NCBI GenBank assembly: GCA_027317185.1
Contig: DAHVFB010000013.1
Location: forward strand, 1 to 46,231
Source: Deltaproteobacteria bacterium
GTDB taxonomy: Bacteria > Desulfobacterota > Binatia > Binatales > Binataceae
Direction: 5' to 3'
Length of the DNA stretch: 46,231 nucleotides
Of this stretch, positions 24,121 to 33,980 are shown one piece after another. How positions within the stretch are numbered: the stretch's first letter is position 1; each line of letters begins with the position of its first letter. Below the pieces are notes generated by a model. It saw nothing but the letters and a program-made list of their open reading frames with translations. It was not told the origin of the DNA and did not search any database. Position numbers and translations under genes: made by a program.

Positions 24121-26517
24121 CTACAGGGCACCGGCGCCGATATCGAAAACGGTGGTCATATCGTTGGGACGGGGATTAATCGGCCGTCCGATGTCGGCGC
24201 TGATCGGTCCGAATGGCGAGCGCCAGAAAATGCCGAAGCCATAAGACGCCTGCAATGAGGTCAGCGGCATCGCCGAGTACAGCCGATAGGCGTTGCCGGC
24301 GTCGGTGAAAACGAAACCGCGTATACCCAGCGAGGTAATCAGGGGGAAACTGATCTGATTGCTCAACAACAATTCTTTGCTGCCGCCAATAGGCGACACG
24401 TTGAACGCTCCGCCGACTTGATTGAAGCTAGTCACTTGCGGACCTAGCGAATAGAGCTGATACCCGCGCACGTCACCCTCGCCACCGACGCCGCCGGGGA
24501 AGAACCGCGCGTACAGGGGTAGTTCTCCGCCGGTGCCCTTCTGCAGGGACGTGCCGATGCCGAAGGTGGCGCTGGGCGAATAGACCCACGATCCCCACAC
24601 CGGGCTGTTCAGAAAATTGAAGAAATAACGCAGGTGAAGCGTGCTTTTTACGTAGCGTCCATTTCCACCCAGGCCGGCCAAATCGACGTTTAAACTTTGC
24701 ACCGATCCGGTACGCGGGTCGATCGGATTATCGACCGTGAAGCGCTTGATCGAGGGCGAGATAATCGAAAGCTGGTGGTAACCCTTGTCGCGCAGGATGT
24801 CCAGCGGCGTGAAGGTTGAGAGCCCACCGATCGAGACGCTTTCGTACTGGTAGCCGAGTCCCGCGTTGACGTCGGCCAATGATATCGGGCCGATGTTTTT
24901 AATCCCGAGTTCGGTCAGCGGATAGTAGCTCTGAACGGAAAGACCGGCCGAGGTCTGGTTGAAACTGACCAGATACATTTCGTTGTCGAACAACTGGAGT
25001 GAAACCGACAACGGCATGTCGAGGAACCACGGTTCAGTATAGCTGATGCTGAAATTGCGGAAGAGAAAGCCAATCATGGCGTTGAACTGCAGCGACTCGC
25101 CGCCGCCGAAAAGGTTTGAATCGCCCAGTGTGAAGTTGCCGAACAGCGACGAGGCGCTGTCAAAGCCGCCGCCCAACTGGAAAGAGGCGGTATTACCCTC
25201 GGTCACATTGACATCGAGATCGATCCGATCGGGCTGTTGAGCCGGTTCGGTGGTCAGATGGGTCTGGGAGAAGTAACCCAGTTGATCGAGGCGCATCTTC
25301 GATTCACGAATTTTTTCCGCCGAGTAGGGCTCCTGCTCCTGGATCGTCAGTTCACGCCGGATGACCTTGTCCGAGGTTTTGGTATTGCCGGTGATATTGA
25401 TGCGATCGACCAGCACCTCCTTGCCCGGATTGATCGCGAACTCCACGTTCACCGTATGCGTTGCCGCATTGACGTCGGTATGCGGATCGACCGTGACGTA
25501 GGCATAGCCAAGACTCGAATAAAAATCCGACAGGCCCAGCACGTCGTGTTGCAGATGGGTCCCGCGGAAAACGTCGCCCTTTTTGATTGTCAGGCCGTTA
25601 TGCAGTTGGCTGGCGGGGAATTTTAGATTCCCAACAAACGTGATGTCGCCGAACCGATAGATCGGACCCTCATCGACATGGATTGCGATAACTAGCGACT
25701 TACCCTGCCGGCGCACCACCGGCTGCGAGACCACCGCGTTGAGAAAGCCATTGTCGTAATAAAATGCGGTCAGGCGGTCGACATCGGAGGCCAGCTTCTT
25801 GTAATCGAGCACGCCGGTTCCGATGGCCCAGCTTATCAGCGGATTATAAGTCGCGGTTTCCATGTCGCTGCGCAGGCGGCGGCTGGAAAAGTGTTTGTTG
25901 CCGGTGAATTCGATTTTCGAAACATGGACCACTTTGCCCTCGGTGACATTGAAAACCACCAGCACCGAGTTGTCCGGGCGGGGGATCACGTTGGCCGCGA
26001 CCTGAGCGTCCAAATAACCTTTGCCCTGATATATCTGCTTGATGCCGTCGATGGTGGCCTGGACGCTGCTTGGGTCGAAAATCACCCCCGTATGGACCTT
26101 CATCGCGGCGATCACTTTGTCGTCGGTGGGAGTGACGTTCTTCATCCCTTTGAGCTGCACGTCGGCCACCATGGGCTGTTCCTGAACCCGGTAAACCAGC
26201 ACCGTCTTACCGTTGCGATTGCGCAATTCCGCCGTCACCCGGCGGAAAAATCCCATGCGGTAAATGGCTTTGACGTCCTGATCGACAACGGCGGGATTCA
26301 GCGGTTGTCCGGGCTGGGTCGTCAGATGGATCCGGATGGCGTCCTTCTCAACCCGCTGGTTTCCGGCGATCTCAATCGCTGAAATGATCGGGCCAGACGG
26401 CTGCGCCCGGCTGATCGCCGAATGGGCGAGGATAATGATCGCCAATACGACGGGCAGCAGTAATCGTGGAACAACCGCGTTTTTTAGGTGCGCCTTGAAG
26501 ATATCCGCCCTCACCAA
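24121..26517 (-). CDS. bamA: Outer membrane protein assembly factor BamA
   Basis: This 798-residue Omp85 protein is the core of the outer-membrane beta-barrel insertase. It has an N-terminal signal sequence, five POTRA domains over about residues 40-440 (the first starts near SAIEIAGNQRVEKDAI), and a 16-strand barrel to the end. The lid-loop motif appears as GDVRGYQ. The last residues are TTVFDIGAGAL, so the C-terminal residue is Leu instead of the usual Phe or Trp of the beta-signal. It lies upstream of skp, as in most diderms, and about 100 bp after lolD, and probably belongs to the same long minus-strand unit. Confidence 0.96.
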   Translation of the reverse strand: MVRADIFKAHLKNAVVPRLLLPVVLAIIILAHSAISRAQPSGPIISAIEIAGNQRVEKDAIRIHLTTQPGQPLNPAVVDQDVKAIYRMGFFRRVTAELRNRNGKTVLVYRVQEQPMVADVQLKGMKNVTPTDDKVIAAMKVHTGVIFDPSSVQATIDGIKQIYQGKGYLDAQVAANVIPRPDNSVLVVFNVTEGKVVHVSKIEFTGNKHFSSRRLRSDMETATYNPLISWAIGTGVLDYKKLASDVDRLTAFYYDNGFLNAVVSQPVVRRQGKSLVIAIHVDEGPIYRFGDITFVGNLKFPASQLHNGLTIKKGDVFRGTHLQHDVLGLSDFYSSLGYAYVTVDPHTDVNAATHTVNVEFAINPGKEVLVDRINITGNTKTSDKVIRRELTIQEQEPYSAEKIRESKMRLDQLGYFSQTHLTTEPAQQPDRIDLDVNVTEGNTASFQLGGGFDSASSLFGNFTLGDSNLFGGGESLQFNAMIGFLFRNFSISYTEPWFLDMPLSVSLQLFDNEMYLVSFNQTSAGLSVQSYYPLTELGIKNIGPISLADVNAGLGYQYESVSIGGLSTFTPLDILRDKGYHQLSIISPSIKRFTVDNPIDPRTGSVQSLNVDLAGLGGNGRYVKSTLHLRYFFNFLNSPVWGSWVYSPSATFGIGTSLQKGTGGELPLYARFFPGGVGGEGDVRGYQLYSLGPQVTSFNQVGGAFNVSPIGGSKELLLSNQISFPLITSLGIRGFVFTDAGNAYRLYSAMPLTSLQASYGFGIFWRSPFGPISADIGRPINPRPNDMTTVFDIGAGAL

Positions 26518-26618
26518 ACAATACTGAAGCGGCGACCAAGCTAGCCAAAGTCGCCAGCTATGTAAACCAACGTACGGTCAAACAAATTTAAGACCAGACG
26601 ATTCCGTGGAGTGGGCGC

Positions 26619-27338
26619 TTAGTGGATGCCTTCTTCGAACAGGCGTCCGTCTCTGAGCCGCAACCGCCGGCTCATCACCTGCGTAAGCCGATCGTTGTGC
26701 GTGGCAACCACCAGCGTGATGCCCAGTTCGCGATTGAGCATCGTGAACAATTGATGAACTTCGTCGGCGGTATGCGGATCGAGATTCCCGGTGGGCTCGT
26801 CGGCGAGCACCAGGCGCGGACGCATCACCACTGCCCGGGCGACCGCGACCCGTTGTTGCTCGCCCCCCGACAGCTCGCCGGGGCGACGGTCGAGTTTGTC
26901 GCCCAGCCCCACCAGGGCGAGCATCTCGGCGGCCCGCGCCCGATTCTCCCGATCGCCCATACGGGCGATCATGCCTGGCATCATCACGTTCTCAATCGCT
27001 GTGAAATCGGCCAACAGATAATGAAACTGGAACACAAAACCAAGATTTCGATTACGGAATTCGGCCAGTGCGCTTGAATCTGCCGCAAACAGATCGTGCC
27101 CGTCGAAGAAAACTTTTCCGGTTGAAGGAGTATCGAGACTGCCAAGTACATGCAGCAGCGTCGATTTTCCGGTTCCCGACTGGCCGACGATCGCAATCAA
27201 CTCGCCCACGCCGGCTTGGAACTCGAGATCTCGCAGCACGCGAACTTCCCGATCGCCGTCATAGTAGTTCTTGCCGAGTGCCTGCGCCCGCAACAGTAAG
27301 CTGTCGGAGCTCTTCGCCGCGGCGGCGCCGTCACTCAT
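26619..27338 (-). CDS. lolD: Lipoprotein-releasing ABC transporter ATPase LolD
   Basis: The 239-residue ATPase has Walker [10 protein letters not shown], the signature [14 protein letters not shown] and Walker [13 protein letters not shown], the wording of the MacB/LolD group. With the LolC/E-type permease encoded just upstream (8 bp overlap) it would power release of lipoproteins from the inner membrane to LolA. The gene is followed by a 101 bp gap and then bamA. Its pairing with a single permease gene points to Lol transport, not macrolide export. Confidence 0.93.
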   Translation of the reverse strand: MSDGAAAAKSSDSLLLRAQALGKNYYDGDREVRVLRDLEFQAGVGELIAIVGQSGTGKSTLLHVLGSLDTPSTGKVFFDGHDLFAADSSALAEFRNRNLGFVFQFHYLLADFTAIENVMMPGMIARMGDRENRARAAEMLALVGLGDKLDRRPGELSGGEQQRVAVARAVVMRPRLVLADEPTGNLDPHTADEVHQLFTMLNRELGITLVVATHNDRLTQVMSRRLRLRDGRLFEEGIH

Positions 27339-28605
27339 ACCGAATCACCTCGACCGGCTTGAGCAGACTCGCCTTGAGCGCCGGATAAACCGCGGCTACC
27401 AGGGAAAGAATGATCGTGGCAATCGCAACTGAAAGGAAATTGGATGCATATAAACGCATCGGCAGCGCACTCACCATGAAGACATCGGGGGGCAGATGGA
27501 TCAGGCGAAACCTGCCAATCAGATAGGCCGCCACAAACCCGGCGCTGACGCCCACGATCGTGCCGCCGCCGCCCAGGATGGCGCCCTCGCACAGGAAAAT
27601 CGACGCGATCGAATATGCCCGGGCGCCCATCGCCTGCAAAATTGCGATCTCCTTGCGCCGCTCCATCGCGACCATCACCAGCGTGGCGACGATATTGAAC
27701 GCCGCCACCAGCACCATCAGGAGCAGCACGACAAAATAAGTCAGCTTCTCGAGCTTTAGAGCGGAGAACAGCGGCGCTTCAGTCTCGGTCCAATCGCTGA
27801 TTTTGAAGCCCGAACCGGCCAGCAGGGCGATCCGTTTCGCGATCGCCGGGGCCTGAAAGATATTGCGCACCCGCACCTCGAGCCCGCTTTCCAGATTTGG
27901 TTGATCGGCCAGCAAGGCGCGGCTCTCTTTAAGTCCGGCGAAGATCAGAAGCGAATCGAACTGATACATTCCGGAATAGAAAAGTCCGCCGACCACGAAT
28001 CGCTTCAGCCGTGGCGTGCCAGCGCCGGCGAGGCTCGCGGGCGAGACGATGGTCACGATATCGCCGGGACCCAGACCCAGGTCCAGAGCCAATGTTTTGC
28101 CGATGATCACCGAAGGGAGATCAACCTCGCGCTTCCTGCCATGATCGACGATCGTCACCCGCCGAGAGCTGGTGAGGGCGGAAATGCTGCCGGTTTCGAG
28201 CGTTTTCGTCAATTCCGCCAGCATCGAGGGGTCCGCGATCACGCCCCGTAATTCACCACCTGAAACAAAGCCGGGTGCGCCGGTGCTGGTGTTCGAAACC
28301 GCCATCACCTGTGAGGAAATGAATGGCGCCACCCCGGCCACCCCCGGGAGCGCCCTGAGCTGGCGCGCCAACTGATCGGAATCCCAGCGGCCGGCATCGC
28401 TTTTTTCGACCGTGACATGCGGGGTAAAGGCCAACAGCCGTTCGCGGAGCACTTCCTGGAATCCGCTCATCATCGCCAGCGTTATCGTGAGCACGAAGGT
28501 GCCCAGGGTGATACCGGTCAACGAAATTATCCCGATCAGGGAAACAAAGCGTTCGCGGCGCCGCGCCCGCAGGTATCTGAGTCCGATTAAATATTCGAAG
28601 CGCAA
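27331..28605 (-). CDS. lolC: Lipoprotein-releasing ABC transporter permease LolC/LolE type
   Basis: This 424-residue permease starts RFEYLIGLRYLRARRRE, the family hallmark. It has one N-terminal helix (about 22-45), a periplasmic domain of roughly 200 residues, and three more helices in the C-terminal third with the FtsX-like IAILQAMGA. It would form the membrane part of the Lol exporter with LolD. Only one permease gene is present, so the complex may be a homodimer (LolF-like) or use a second subunit encoded elsewhere. The start is TTG at 28605, preceded by GGAAAA. It is divergent from the secretin gene, and the 138 bp between them should hold both promoters. Confidence 0.93.
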   Translation of the reverse strand: MRFEYLIGLRYLRARRRERFVSLIGIISLTGITLGTFVLTITLAMMSGFQEVLRERLLAFTPHVTVEKSDAGRWDSDQLARQLRALPGVAGVAPFISSQVMAVSNTSTGAPGFVSGGELRGVIADPSMLAELTKTLETGSISALTSSRRVTIVDHGRKREVDLPSVIIGKTLALDLGLGPGDIVTIVSPASLAGAGTPRLKRFVVGGLFYSGMYQFDSLLIFAGLKESRALLADQPNLESGLEVRVRNIFQAPAIAKRIALLAGSGFKISDWTETEAPLFSALKLEKLTYFVVLLLMVLVAAFNIVATLVMVAMERRKEIAILQAMGARAYSIASIFLCEGAILGGGGTIVGVSAGFVAAYLIGRFRLIHLPPDVFMVSALPMRLYASNFLSVAIATIILSLVAAVYPALKASLLKPVEVIRYE

Positions 28606-28743
28606 GCTTTTTTCCGGCTACCGCTGGTTTCGATTGCATGAATACTCGCCGACCATCGTCAGCTTTGCAATCCGGCCCGAGTTGCAATGCGCGCCCGTGG
28701 CTCGTATAACCGGATGCACCCCGGCCCGCAGAGGACTTGTTCG

Positions 28744-31524
28744 ATGAAGCCGATTTGTACCTCGGTGATTGCGTTATTGTTTGTGCTGTTGATCTGCGTT
28801 CCCCGCGCGCTGGCGGCCGATGACGAAGTCTCAGTCCCCAGCGACTCCACCGTGAATGTGGAGGCCGGTCTGGGCGCCGATAGTTCGGGCACCGCGCCCA
28901 CCGTTACCGCCGAGGCGCCGGCCGCGCCGGTGGAGACCGCCGATTCCGGTCCGGTGGAGCGGCAGGCGCTGATCACCATGAATTTTCAGGACGTGGATAT
29001 TCCCGTTCTGGCGAAGTTCATCAGCGAAATAACCGGCTTGAATTTCGTTATCGACGAAAGTGTGCGCGGCAAAGTCAGCATCATTTCGCCGACCAAGGTC
29101 ACGCCTGCGCAGGCGTACTCAATTTTTCAGTCAGTGCTGCAGGTGAAAGGTTTCACCACCGTCAAGGCTGGACCGATAATCAAGATCGTGCCCGCCCGCG
29201 AGGTTCGGGAGTCGGCCGCGCTGACAACCTCGCAGTCGCCGGCCCTGATGCATGGTGATTCGTACGTCACCCGGATGATCAAGCTCAGGAACATCGAGGC
29301 CGCCACGCTGGTCGCGGTGATCCAGCCGATGGTCTCGCACGATGGCCTGATCGCCGCGTTTCCAGAGGATAACACGCTGATCCTCACCGATAATGCTTAC
29401 AACGTCGATCGGCTGCTCAGGATCATCGGCAGCCTCGATGTGCAGGGCCGCAAGCAGGCTATCGAAGTAATTCCGCTCAAGCTCGCGTTCGCCGGGCAAC
29501 TGGCGCCCGAAATCGAGCAAATTGTGGGCAACAAGCCCGGTTCCCCCAATGCCGGCGCGATGGCCCGGCGGCCGGGATTCGGGGTCTCGGCGCCGTCCGC
29601 GCAATCCTCGGGCACGCAATTCAAGATCATTCCCGATGAGCGCACGAACTCGCTGGTAGTGCTGGCCGGGCCGATCCAGTTGCGTCAGATCAAGGAACTG
29701 ATCGCGCAACTCGACATTCAGCCGCCAAATCAGACCGCGAAGATACACGTCTATCATCTGAAGAATGCGCAGGCGCTCGAGATGGTCATGGTATTGGGCG
29801 GACTTCTCGGCGGTTCGGGGCCGGGTCAGCTCTCGCCCATGACCGGAGCCGATTCGCTGGGCCGCGGCAGTTCCATGGGTATGTTCGGTGGGATGGGTGG
29901 CGGCGGATTCGGCGGTGGAATGTCCGGCGGCTATGGCGGCATGGGCGGTGGCATGGGCGGCGGCATGGGCGGCGGCATGGGTGGCATGGGGATGGGCGGT
30001 ATGGGCGGCGGCATGGGTGGCGGTATGGGCGGTATGGGAATGGGATCGCCCCTGGCCAACCGTGGCAGCGCCAATAATGTTGGCCCCGCTTCAGTTAGTG
30101 GAGGCGGCTCCAACGGTGGCACCGGTAGCGGTAGCGGCAATGGACCCGACAATCTGAAAGGGGTGTTCGAGGATCCTGTCAGTGTGACGGCCGATCCCGC
30201 CACCAACTCGCTGGTAATCGGTTCCTCACCCCAGGATTACGAAACCCTGCATACCATTATCACGCAGCTTGATATCCCGCGCGTGCAGGTATTCGTGCAG
30301 GCCGTGATCGTCGAGGTCTCGACCAATCGGATGCGCGATATCGGGGTCAACTTTTCCGGCGGCACAGGCGGGACTGGAATGCTCGGCCTCGGATCGATGA
30401 ATTTCGGGGCATTGCAGAACGCGTTGGCGAATCCGCTGGGTTTGACCGGCCTCGGCGTCGGGCTGGCTTCGGGTAAGACCTGCAGCGTGCCTTCGACCGG
30501 CACCACTGGAACCGGCACCACGGCCGCCGGCGCGGTTACCGTGCCATGCGATATCGCGCTGATAAGCGCGCTGGAGCAGGACACGCATTCCAACGTGCTT
30601 TCGGCGCCCACGCTGCTCACCGCCGATAACGAAGAGGCCATGATCGTGGTCGGTCAGAATTTGCCATTTGTCGGATCGTCAAGCGCCAACGCCGGGCTGC
30701 CCAATGCAATCTTCAGCTCAGTCGATCGGCAAAACGTCGGCATCACGCTTGATATCATCCCGCAGGTATCCGAAGGCGACTACGTTAAGATGGATCTCTA
30801 CGAGGAAGTTTCCAACGTCGTGCCCGGCACCGCGAATCAATCGACCAATCCCCTGGGCCCGACCACCACATTGCGATCGGCGTCGACCACGGTGCTGATA
30901 ATGGATCATCGCACGGCGGTGATCGGGGGTCTGCTTTCCGATGACACTGAAAACACCACTTCGGGCGTGCCGTTCTTTTCCGATCTTCCGGTCATCGGCA
31001 ATCTGTTCAGCGATCGTAATCGGCAGTATGCCAAGACCAATCTGCTGGTATTTCTGACGCCGCACGTGATTCGCTCGCGTCAGGATTTGCGGGCCTTATC
31101 GCTCGAAGAGCGTCAGTTCATGATCCAGTCGCTCGGCCGCAAGGAAATGCACAATATGCCGCGTACGCAGATCGAGCAGATTTCCAAGCCGAGCTTCAGT
31201 ATCGCGGTGCCGCCGAGCGCCTCGCTGCCGCCGCCATACAACATCAATGGCGCGACCATCGTGCCGCCGGGCGCATATCAGCAGCCGCCTACGGCGCCGC
31301 CGGGCTACTATCCGCCCGCGAATGGCGCTCCATCGGGCACGACCTACGGTCCGACCTCATTCATGTTCCCGGGAGCATCTAGCAGCTACTCCACCACTAT
31401 GCCGTCGACCTATGGGCCGGGCGCGCCGATGGGGTACTCTTCGCACAGCACGACGAGAACCTTTTCGACCACCGGTGCGGGCCCGCTCGATCCGGGCGCG
31501 GGCAGCGTGAACGCACCGCATTAG
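28744..31524 (+). CDS. gspD: Type II secretion-type secretin (GspD-like) with Gly-Met-rich insert
   Basis: This protein of about 926 residues forms an outer-membrane secretin ring. After a signal peptide ending ALA-AD come N-domains (ITMNFQDVDIPVLAKFIS starts N0) and N1-N3 repeats. The secretin core then shows VQAVIVEVS, VGQNLPFVGS and the signature GVPFFSDLPVIGNLF. Residues 379-435 are almost only Gly and Met and interrupt the N3 region. The last 80 or so residues are rich in Pro, Ser and Tyr. ATG 28744 follows AGAGGA. No gspE, F, G, C or other secretion gene is adjacent, so its machinery must lie elsewhere; a type IV pilus or competence secretin is less likely given the domain wording. Confidence 0.92.
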   Translation: MKPICTSVIALLFVLLICVPRALAADDEVSVPSDSTVNVEAGLGADSSGTAPTVTAEAPAAPVETADSGPVERQALITMNFQDVDIPVLAKFISEITGLNFVIDESVRGKVSIISPTKVTPAQAYSIFQSVLQVKGFTTVKAGPIIKIVPAREVRESAALTTSQSPALMHGDSYVTRMIKLRNIEAATLVAVIQPMVSHDGLIAAFPEDNTLILTDNAYNVDRLLRIIGSLDVQGRKQAIEVIPLKLAFAGQLAPEIEQIVGNKPGSPNAGAMARRPGFGVSAPSAQSSGTQFKIIPDERTNSLVVLAGPIQLRQIKELIAQLDIQPPNQTAKIHVYHLKNAQALEMVMVLGGLLGGSGPGQLSPMTGADSLGRGSSMGMFGGMGGGGFGGGMSGGYGGMGGGMGGGMGGGMGGMGMGGMGGGMGGGMGGMGMGSPLANRGSANNVGPASVSGGGSNGGTGSGSGNGPDNLKGVFEDPVSVTADPATNSLVIGSSPQDYETLHTIITQLDIPRVQVFVQAVIVEVSTNRMRDIGVNFSGGTGGTGMLGLGSMNFGALQNALANPLGLTGLGVGLASGKTCSVPSTGTTGTGTTAAGAVTVPCDIALISALEQDTHSNVLSAPTLLTADNEEAMIVVGQNLPFVGSSSANAGLPNAIFSSVDRQNVGITLDIIPQVSEGDYVKMDLYEEVSNVVPGTANQSTNPLGPTTTLRSASTTVLIMDHRTAVIGGLLSDDTENTTSGVPFFSDLPVIGNLFSDRNRQYAKTNLLVFLTPHVIRSRQDLRALSLEERQFMIQSLGRKEMHNMPRTQIEQISKPSFSIAVPPSASLPPPYNINGATIVPPGAYQQPPTAPPGYYPPANGAPSGTTYGPTSFMFPGASSSYSTTMPSTYGPGAPMGYSSHSTTRTFSTTGAGPLDPGAGSVNAPH
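29878..30048 (+). repeat. Imperfect tandem repeat coding for Gly-Met-rich tract inside gspD
   Basis: The DNA is a run of near-identical 9-12 base units such as GGCGGCATGGGC and GGTGGCATGGGG, giving GGM and GGGM peptide repeats over 57 residues. The frame is kept throughout, so the repeat is expressed. Gly-rich loops occur in the N3 domain of secretins, but an insert this long and this rich in Met is unusual. The repetitive DNA could change length by slippage. Confidence 0.85.
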
Positions 31525-31547
31525 TTAAGCGTTGGGGGGACTGCCCA

Positions 31548-31587
31548 GCGGCGGGGGCCGGCTATGTCCGGTCTCCGCCGCTTCTTT
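31548..31587 (+). terminator. Strong intrinsic terminator after gspD
   Basis: A 14 bp stem (GCGGCGG...CCGCCGC, with two G-T pairs in the middle) around the loop CTATGT is followed by TTCTTT. It starts 23 bases after the gspD stop and should end that transcript before the acyltransferase gene. Confidence 0.85.
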
Positions 31588-31716
31588 ATGCCAGTGTCCC
31601 CGTTGCGTGACCGGTGGTCCTGGGTCATTGGAATCGCGATGATTTTTCTCGAAGAACCTCGGGATGCTCATGATAAGCTTGAGCCCAACGCCCGCCTCTG
31701 AAATTTTACCGGATCG

Positions 31717-32637
31717 ATGCCGCGACAGATAAAGGGGCTTAAGGCCCGGCTCGAATTCCTTCCGGTCGGCGCCGCAGTCCGCATTCTCCGGGCAATGCCA
31801 ATCGATCGCGCGGTGCGGTTCGGCGCACGAATTGGCGGACTTGGGTTTGCGGTCGATCGTTTCAATCGGCCAATTGCTATGCGTAACCTGTTGATCGCCT
31901 TTCCGGCTCTCGATGAGTCGGCCCGGCTCGCGATCCTGCGCGATTCCTATCGCAACTGGGGCCGGATGATGGCGGAATGGTCGCATTCCTATGCGCTTAC
32001 GCCCGGCAATATCGCCAACTTCGTCACTTACGAAAATCGCCAACATTGGGATGACGCGGCCAAAGTCGCCGACGGACGCGGATTCGTGCTGACCGGCCAT
32101 TTCGGCAATTTCGAATTGCTGGCGTTGGCCCATTCGCTATATGGATACCGTGTCGCGATCGTGTACCGGCCGCTCAGAAATCCGCTGATCAACGAGGCGG
32201 TGCGCCAGGTGCGGGAACGATTCGGGAACCTGACGATAGCCCGGCGCGGGGCAGGGCAATCGATTGTGCGGCTGTTTCGGGAAGGCCGATGGGTGGTGGC
32301 GATGCCGCTCGATCTCGACGCGCGGCGCGGCGTGTTTGTCGATTTTTTTTCCACTCCGGCCGCGACCAGCGACGGGGCTGCGCGGCTTGCGATGCTAACC
32401 GGGCTGCCGATCGTGCCGGCTTTCCTGGTGCGCGAGGGGAGCTCGGCCCGCCATCGCATACACATCATGCCGCGCGTCGAAATCGTTCAAGACGGCGATC
32501 AGGAGGATGCGGTGCGCGAGAATACGCAGCGCCTGGTCAGGCCGATCGAAAGCATCATCCGCCGGTATCCGGACCATTGGAACTGGATCCATCGCCGATG
32601 GAAAACGCGGCCACCCGGCCATCCCAAAATTTATTGA
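31717..32637 (+). CDS. Lipid A late acyltransferase (LpxL/HtrB-like)
   Basis: This 306-residue member of the LpxL/LpxM family has the HX4E active site in TGHFGNFE (H128, E133). Later blocks read RRGAGQSIVRLFREGRWVV and LDLDARRGVFVDFFSTPA. A hydrophobic N-terminal stretch would hold it at the inner membrane. It would add a secondary acyl chain to Kdo-lipid A, completing the pathway of the large minus-strand cluster. Which chain or position it uses cannot be told. The ATG at 31717 has only a weak GGA upstream. The gspD terminator separates it from the gene before, so it needs its own promoter in 31588-31716. Confidence 0.9.
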   Translation: MPRQIKGLKARLEFLPVGAAVRILRAMPIDRAVRFGARIGGLGFAVDRFNRPIAMRNLLIAFPALDESARLAILRDSYRNWGRMMAEWSHSYALTPGNIANFVTYENRQHWDDAAKVADGRGFVLTGHFGNFELLALAHSLYGYRVAIVYRPLRNPLINEAVRQVRERFGNLTIARRGAGQSIVRLFREGRWVVAMPLDLDARRGVFVDFFSTPAATSDGAARLAMLTGLPIVPAFLVREGSSARHRIHIMPRVEIVQDGDQEDAVRENTQRLVRPIESIIRRYPDHWNWIHRRWKTRPPGHPKIY

Positions 32638-32695
32638 CGCTTGGCCTGACCGGCCGCAGGGATTAGCGTGGCATCCAAGCTGGGAGGTCCAATCA

Positions 32696-33241
32696 ATGGT
32701 CAAAATGCTGCCGGTTGAAGAGGCGTGCCGCCGCGGGGCGGAAGTCGGAGTGTCGCGCGAATGGGCTTCGGTGAATGCCTTTCGCGCGATGCTGAATCAT
32801 CCCGAAGGCGCGGGCGCGGTTGCGAAGCTGCTGCTCACTTTGCTGGAGAAGAACAAAATCGAGGCGCGTCAGCGCGAGTTGATCGTTTTGCGCATCGGAT
32901 GGCGTGCGGCCGCCGAGTACGAGTTCTGTTCGCATGTGAAATTGGCCAAACGGATTGGCCTGAACGAGGAGGAAATCCTCGGCGTGCGCGATCCCGATCG
33001 GTGCAGTTTATACAGCGAGCTTGACCGCGCCATCATAAAGATGACCGACGAGCTGCTGGATGGCTTCGAAATTTCGACCGCAACTCGCGCTGTCCTGGAA
33101 AAGGCTTTCACGCCCGAACAATTTGTCGAATTGTTGCTGGCGGTAGGTAATTGGCGGTTGTTTGCGATCTTTCTAAAGAACGTCGCGGTGCCGCTCGATC
33201 AGGACACTCCCGGCTGGCCGCAGGGCAGGGCGCCGCGCTAG
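32696..33241 (+). CDS. Carboxymuconolactone decarboxylase/AhpD-like family protein
   Basis: This 181-residue all-helical protein of the CMD superfamily has the core motif AAAEYEFCSHVKLAKRIGL (C78, H80) and the later ELDRAIIKMTDELL segment. Members either remove CO2 from ring lactones or act as AhpD-type peroxidatic disulfide proteins. Only one Cys is present in the core instead of the AhpD CXXC pair, so alkyl-hydroperoxidase activity is unlikely; many such proteins have no known function. The ATG at 32696 has GGGAGG eight bases upstream. It is 58 bp after the acyltransferase gene and converges on the DUF5131 gene with a 10 bp gap. Confidence 0.82.
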   Translation: MVKMLPVEEACRRGAEVGVSREWASVNAFRAMLNHPEGAGAVAKLLLTLLEKNKIEARQRELIVLRIGWRAAAEYEFCSHVKLAKRIGLNEEEILGVRDPDRCSLYSELDRAIIKMTDELLDGFEISTATRAVLEKAFTPEQFVELLLAVGNWRLFAIFLKNVAVPLDQDTPGWPQGRAPR

Positions 33242-33251
33242 CCGAGAGCAT

Positions 33252-33980
33252 CTACAGTTGCCCACTCGGCAGCTCGTCGTAAGTGCGGCCATCAAGCATG
33301 CGGCCGGCGGCGCCCTTGTGCACGCCGCCCCATTGCTTGAAGAAAAACGCGACCCCCTGCTCTTGGCATTGATCGCGAATAGACCGCACCCAATCTCGAT
33401 TCATCGGGCGGGCGCGCGGGCCGCTTTCGCCGCCGACGATAACCAGATCGATTTTGGCCAGTTCCAAACGCCCGAGGTCTTCGAGCAGCGGTTCGATCGA
33501 CAGGAATCGCACTCGGGCCGGCGTCGCCTGCAGAGATGCGATGCGTGGCAGGCCGTCATCGCGATTCTCGACACTAACGCCGAACCACACGTGGCGCATC
33601 GCCATCCAGTTGAGATCGCCAGCCAGCAACTCGCGCATCCGTTGATGGCGTTTGGTGAGGACCTGGTACGTATGCCAGTTCGCGCGTTCCATCACGCGTC
33701 CGACCCGCGCAACATATTCCACCGGCACCCCGGCATGGAACAGATCGCTCATCGAGTTGACGAAGATCCGGCGCGGCGCGCGCCATCCAAGCGGTGCTTC
33801 GAGCTTGGCCGGGATCAGTTTCAGATCGAAACCCTGCTCAAACGGATGATTCGGCACGCCGCGGAACCGCTCGGCGAACCGTTCGGCGTAGCAATGTTTA
33901 CATCCGGCTGTGATCTTGGTGCAGCCGCGGACCGGATTCCAGGTGGCATCGGTCCATTCGATCGCGCTGTGGTCGGCCAT
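33252..33980 (-). CDS. DUF5131 (phage Gp37/Gp68) three-Cys-motif protein
   Basis: The 242-residue protein has the family N-terminus AIEWTDATWNPVRGCTKI with three Cys in the pattern CX6CX2C (C20, C27, C30), followed by HCYAERFAERFRG. Later blocks read FVNSMSDLFH, YQVLTKRHQRM, VWFGVSVEN and VIVGGESGPRARPM. The fold resembles radical SAM TIM barrels and the three Cys may bind an iron-sulfur cluster, but no activity has been established that I know of. The family is common in phages and mobile islands and often has a neighbour called TcmP; none is present here. It stands alone, convergent with the CMD gene. Confidence 0.88.
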   Translation of the reverse strand: MADHSAIEWTDATWNPVRGCTKITAGCKHCYAERFAERFRGVPNHPFEQGFDLKLIPAKLEAPLGWRAPRRIFVNSMSDLFHAGVPVEYVARVGRVMERANWHTYQVLTKRHQRMRELLAGDLNWMAMRHVWFGVSVENRDDGLPRIASLQATPARVRFLSIEPLLEDLGRLELAKIDLVIVGGESGPRARPMNRDWVRSIRDQCQEQGVAFFFKQWGGVHKGAAGRMLDGRTYDELPSGQL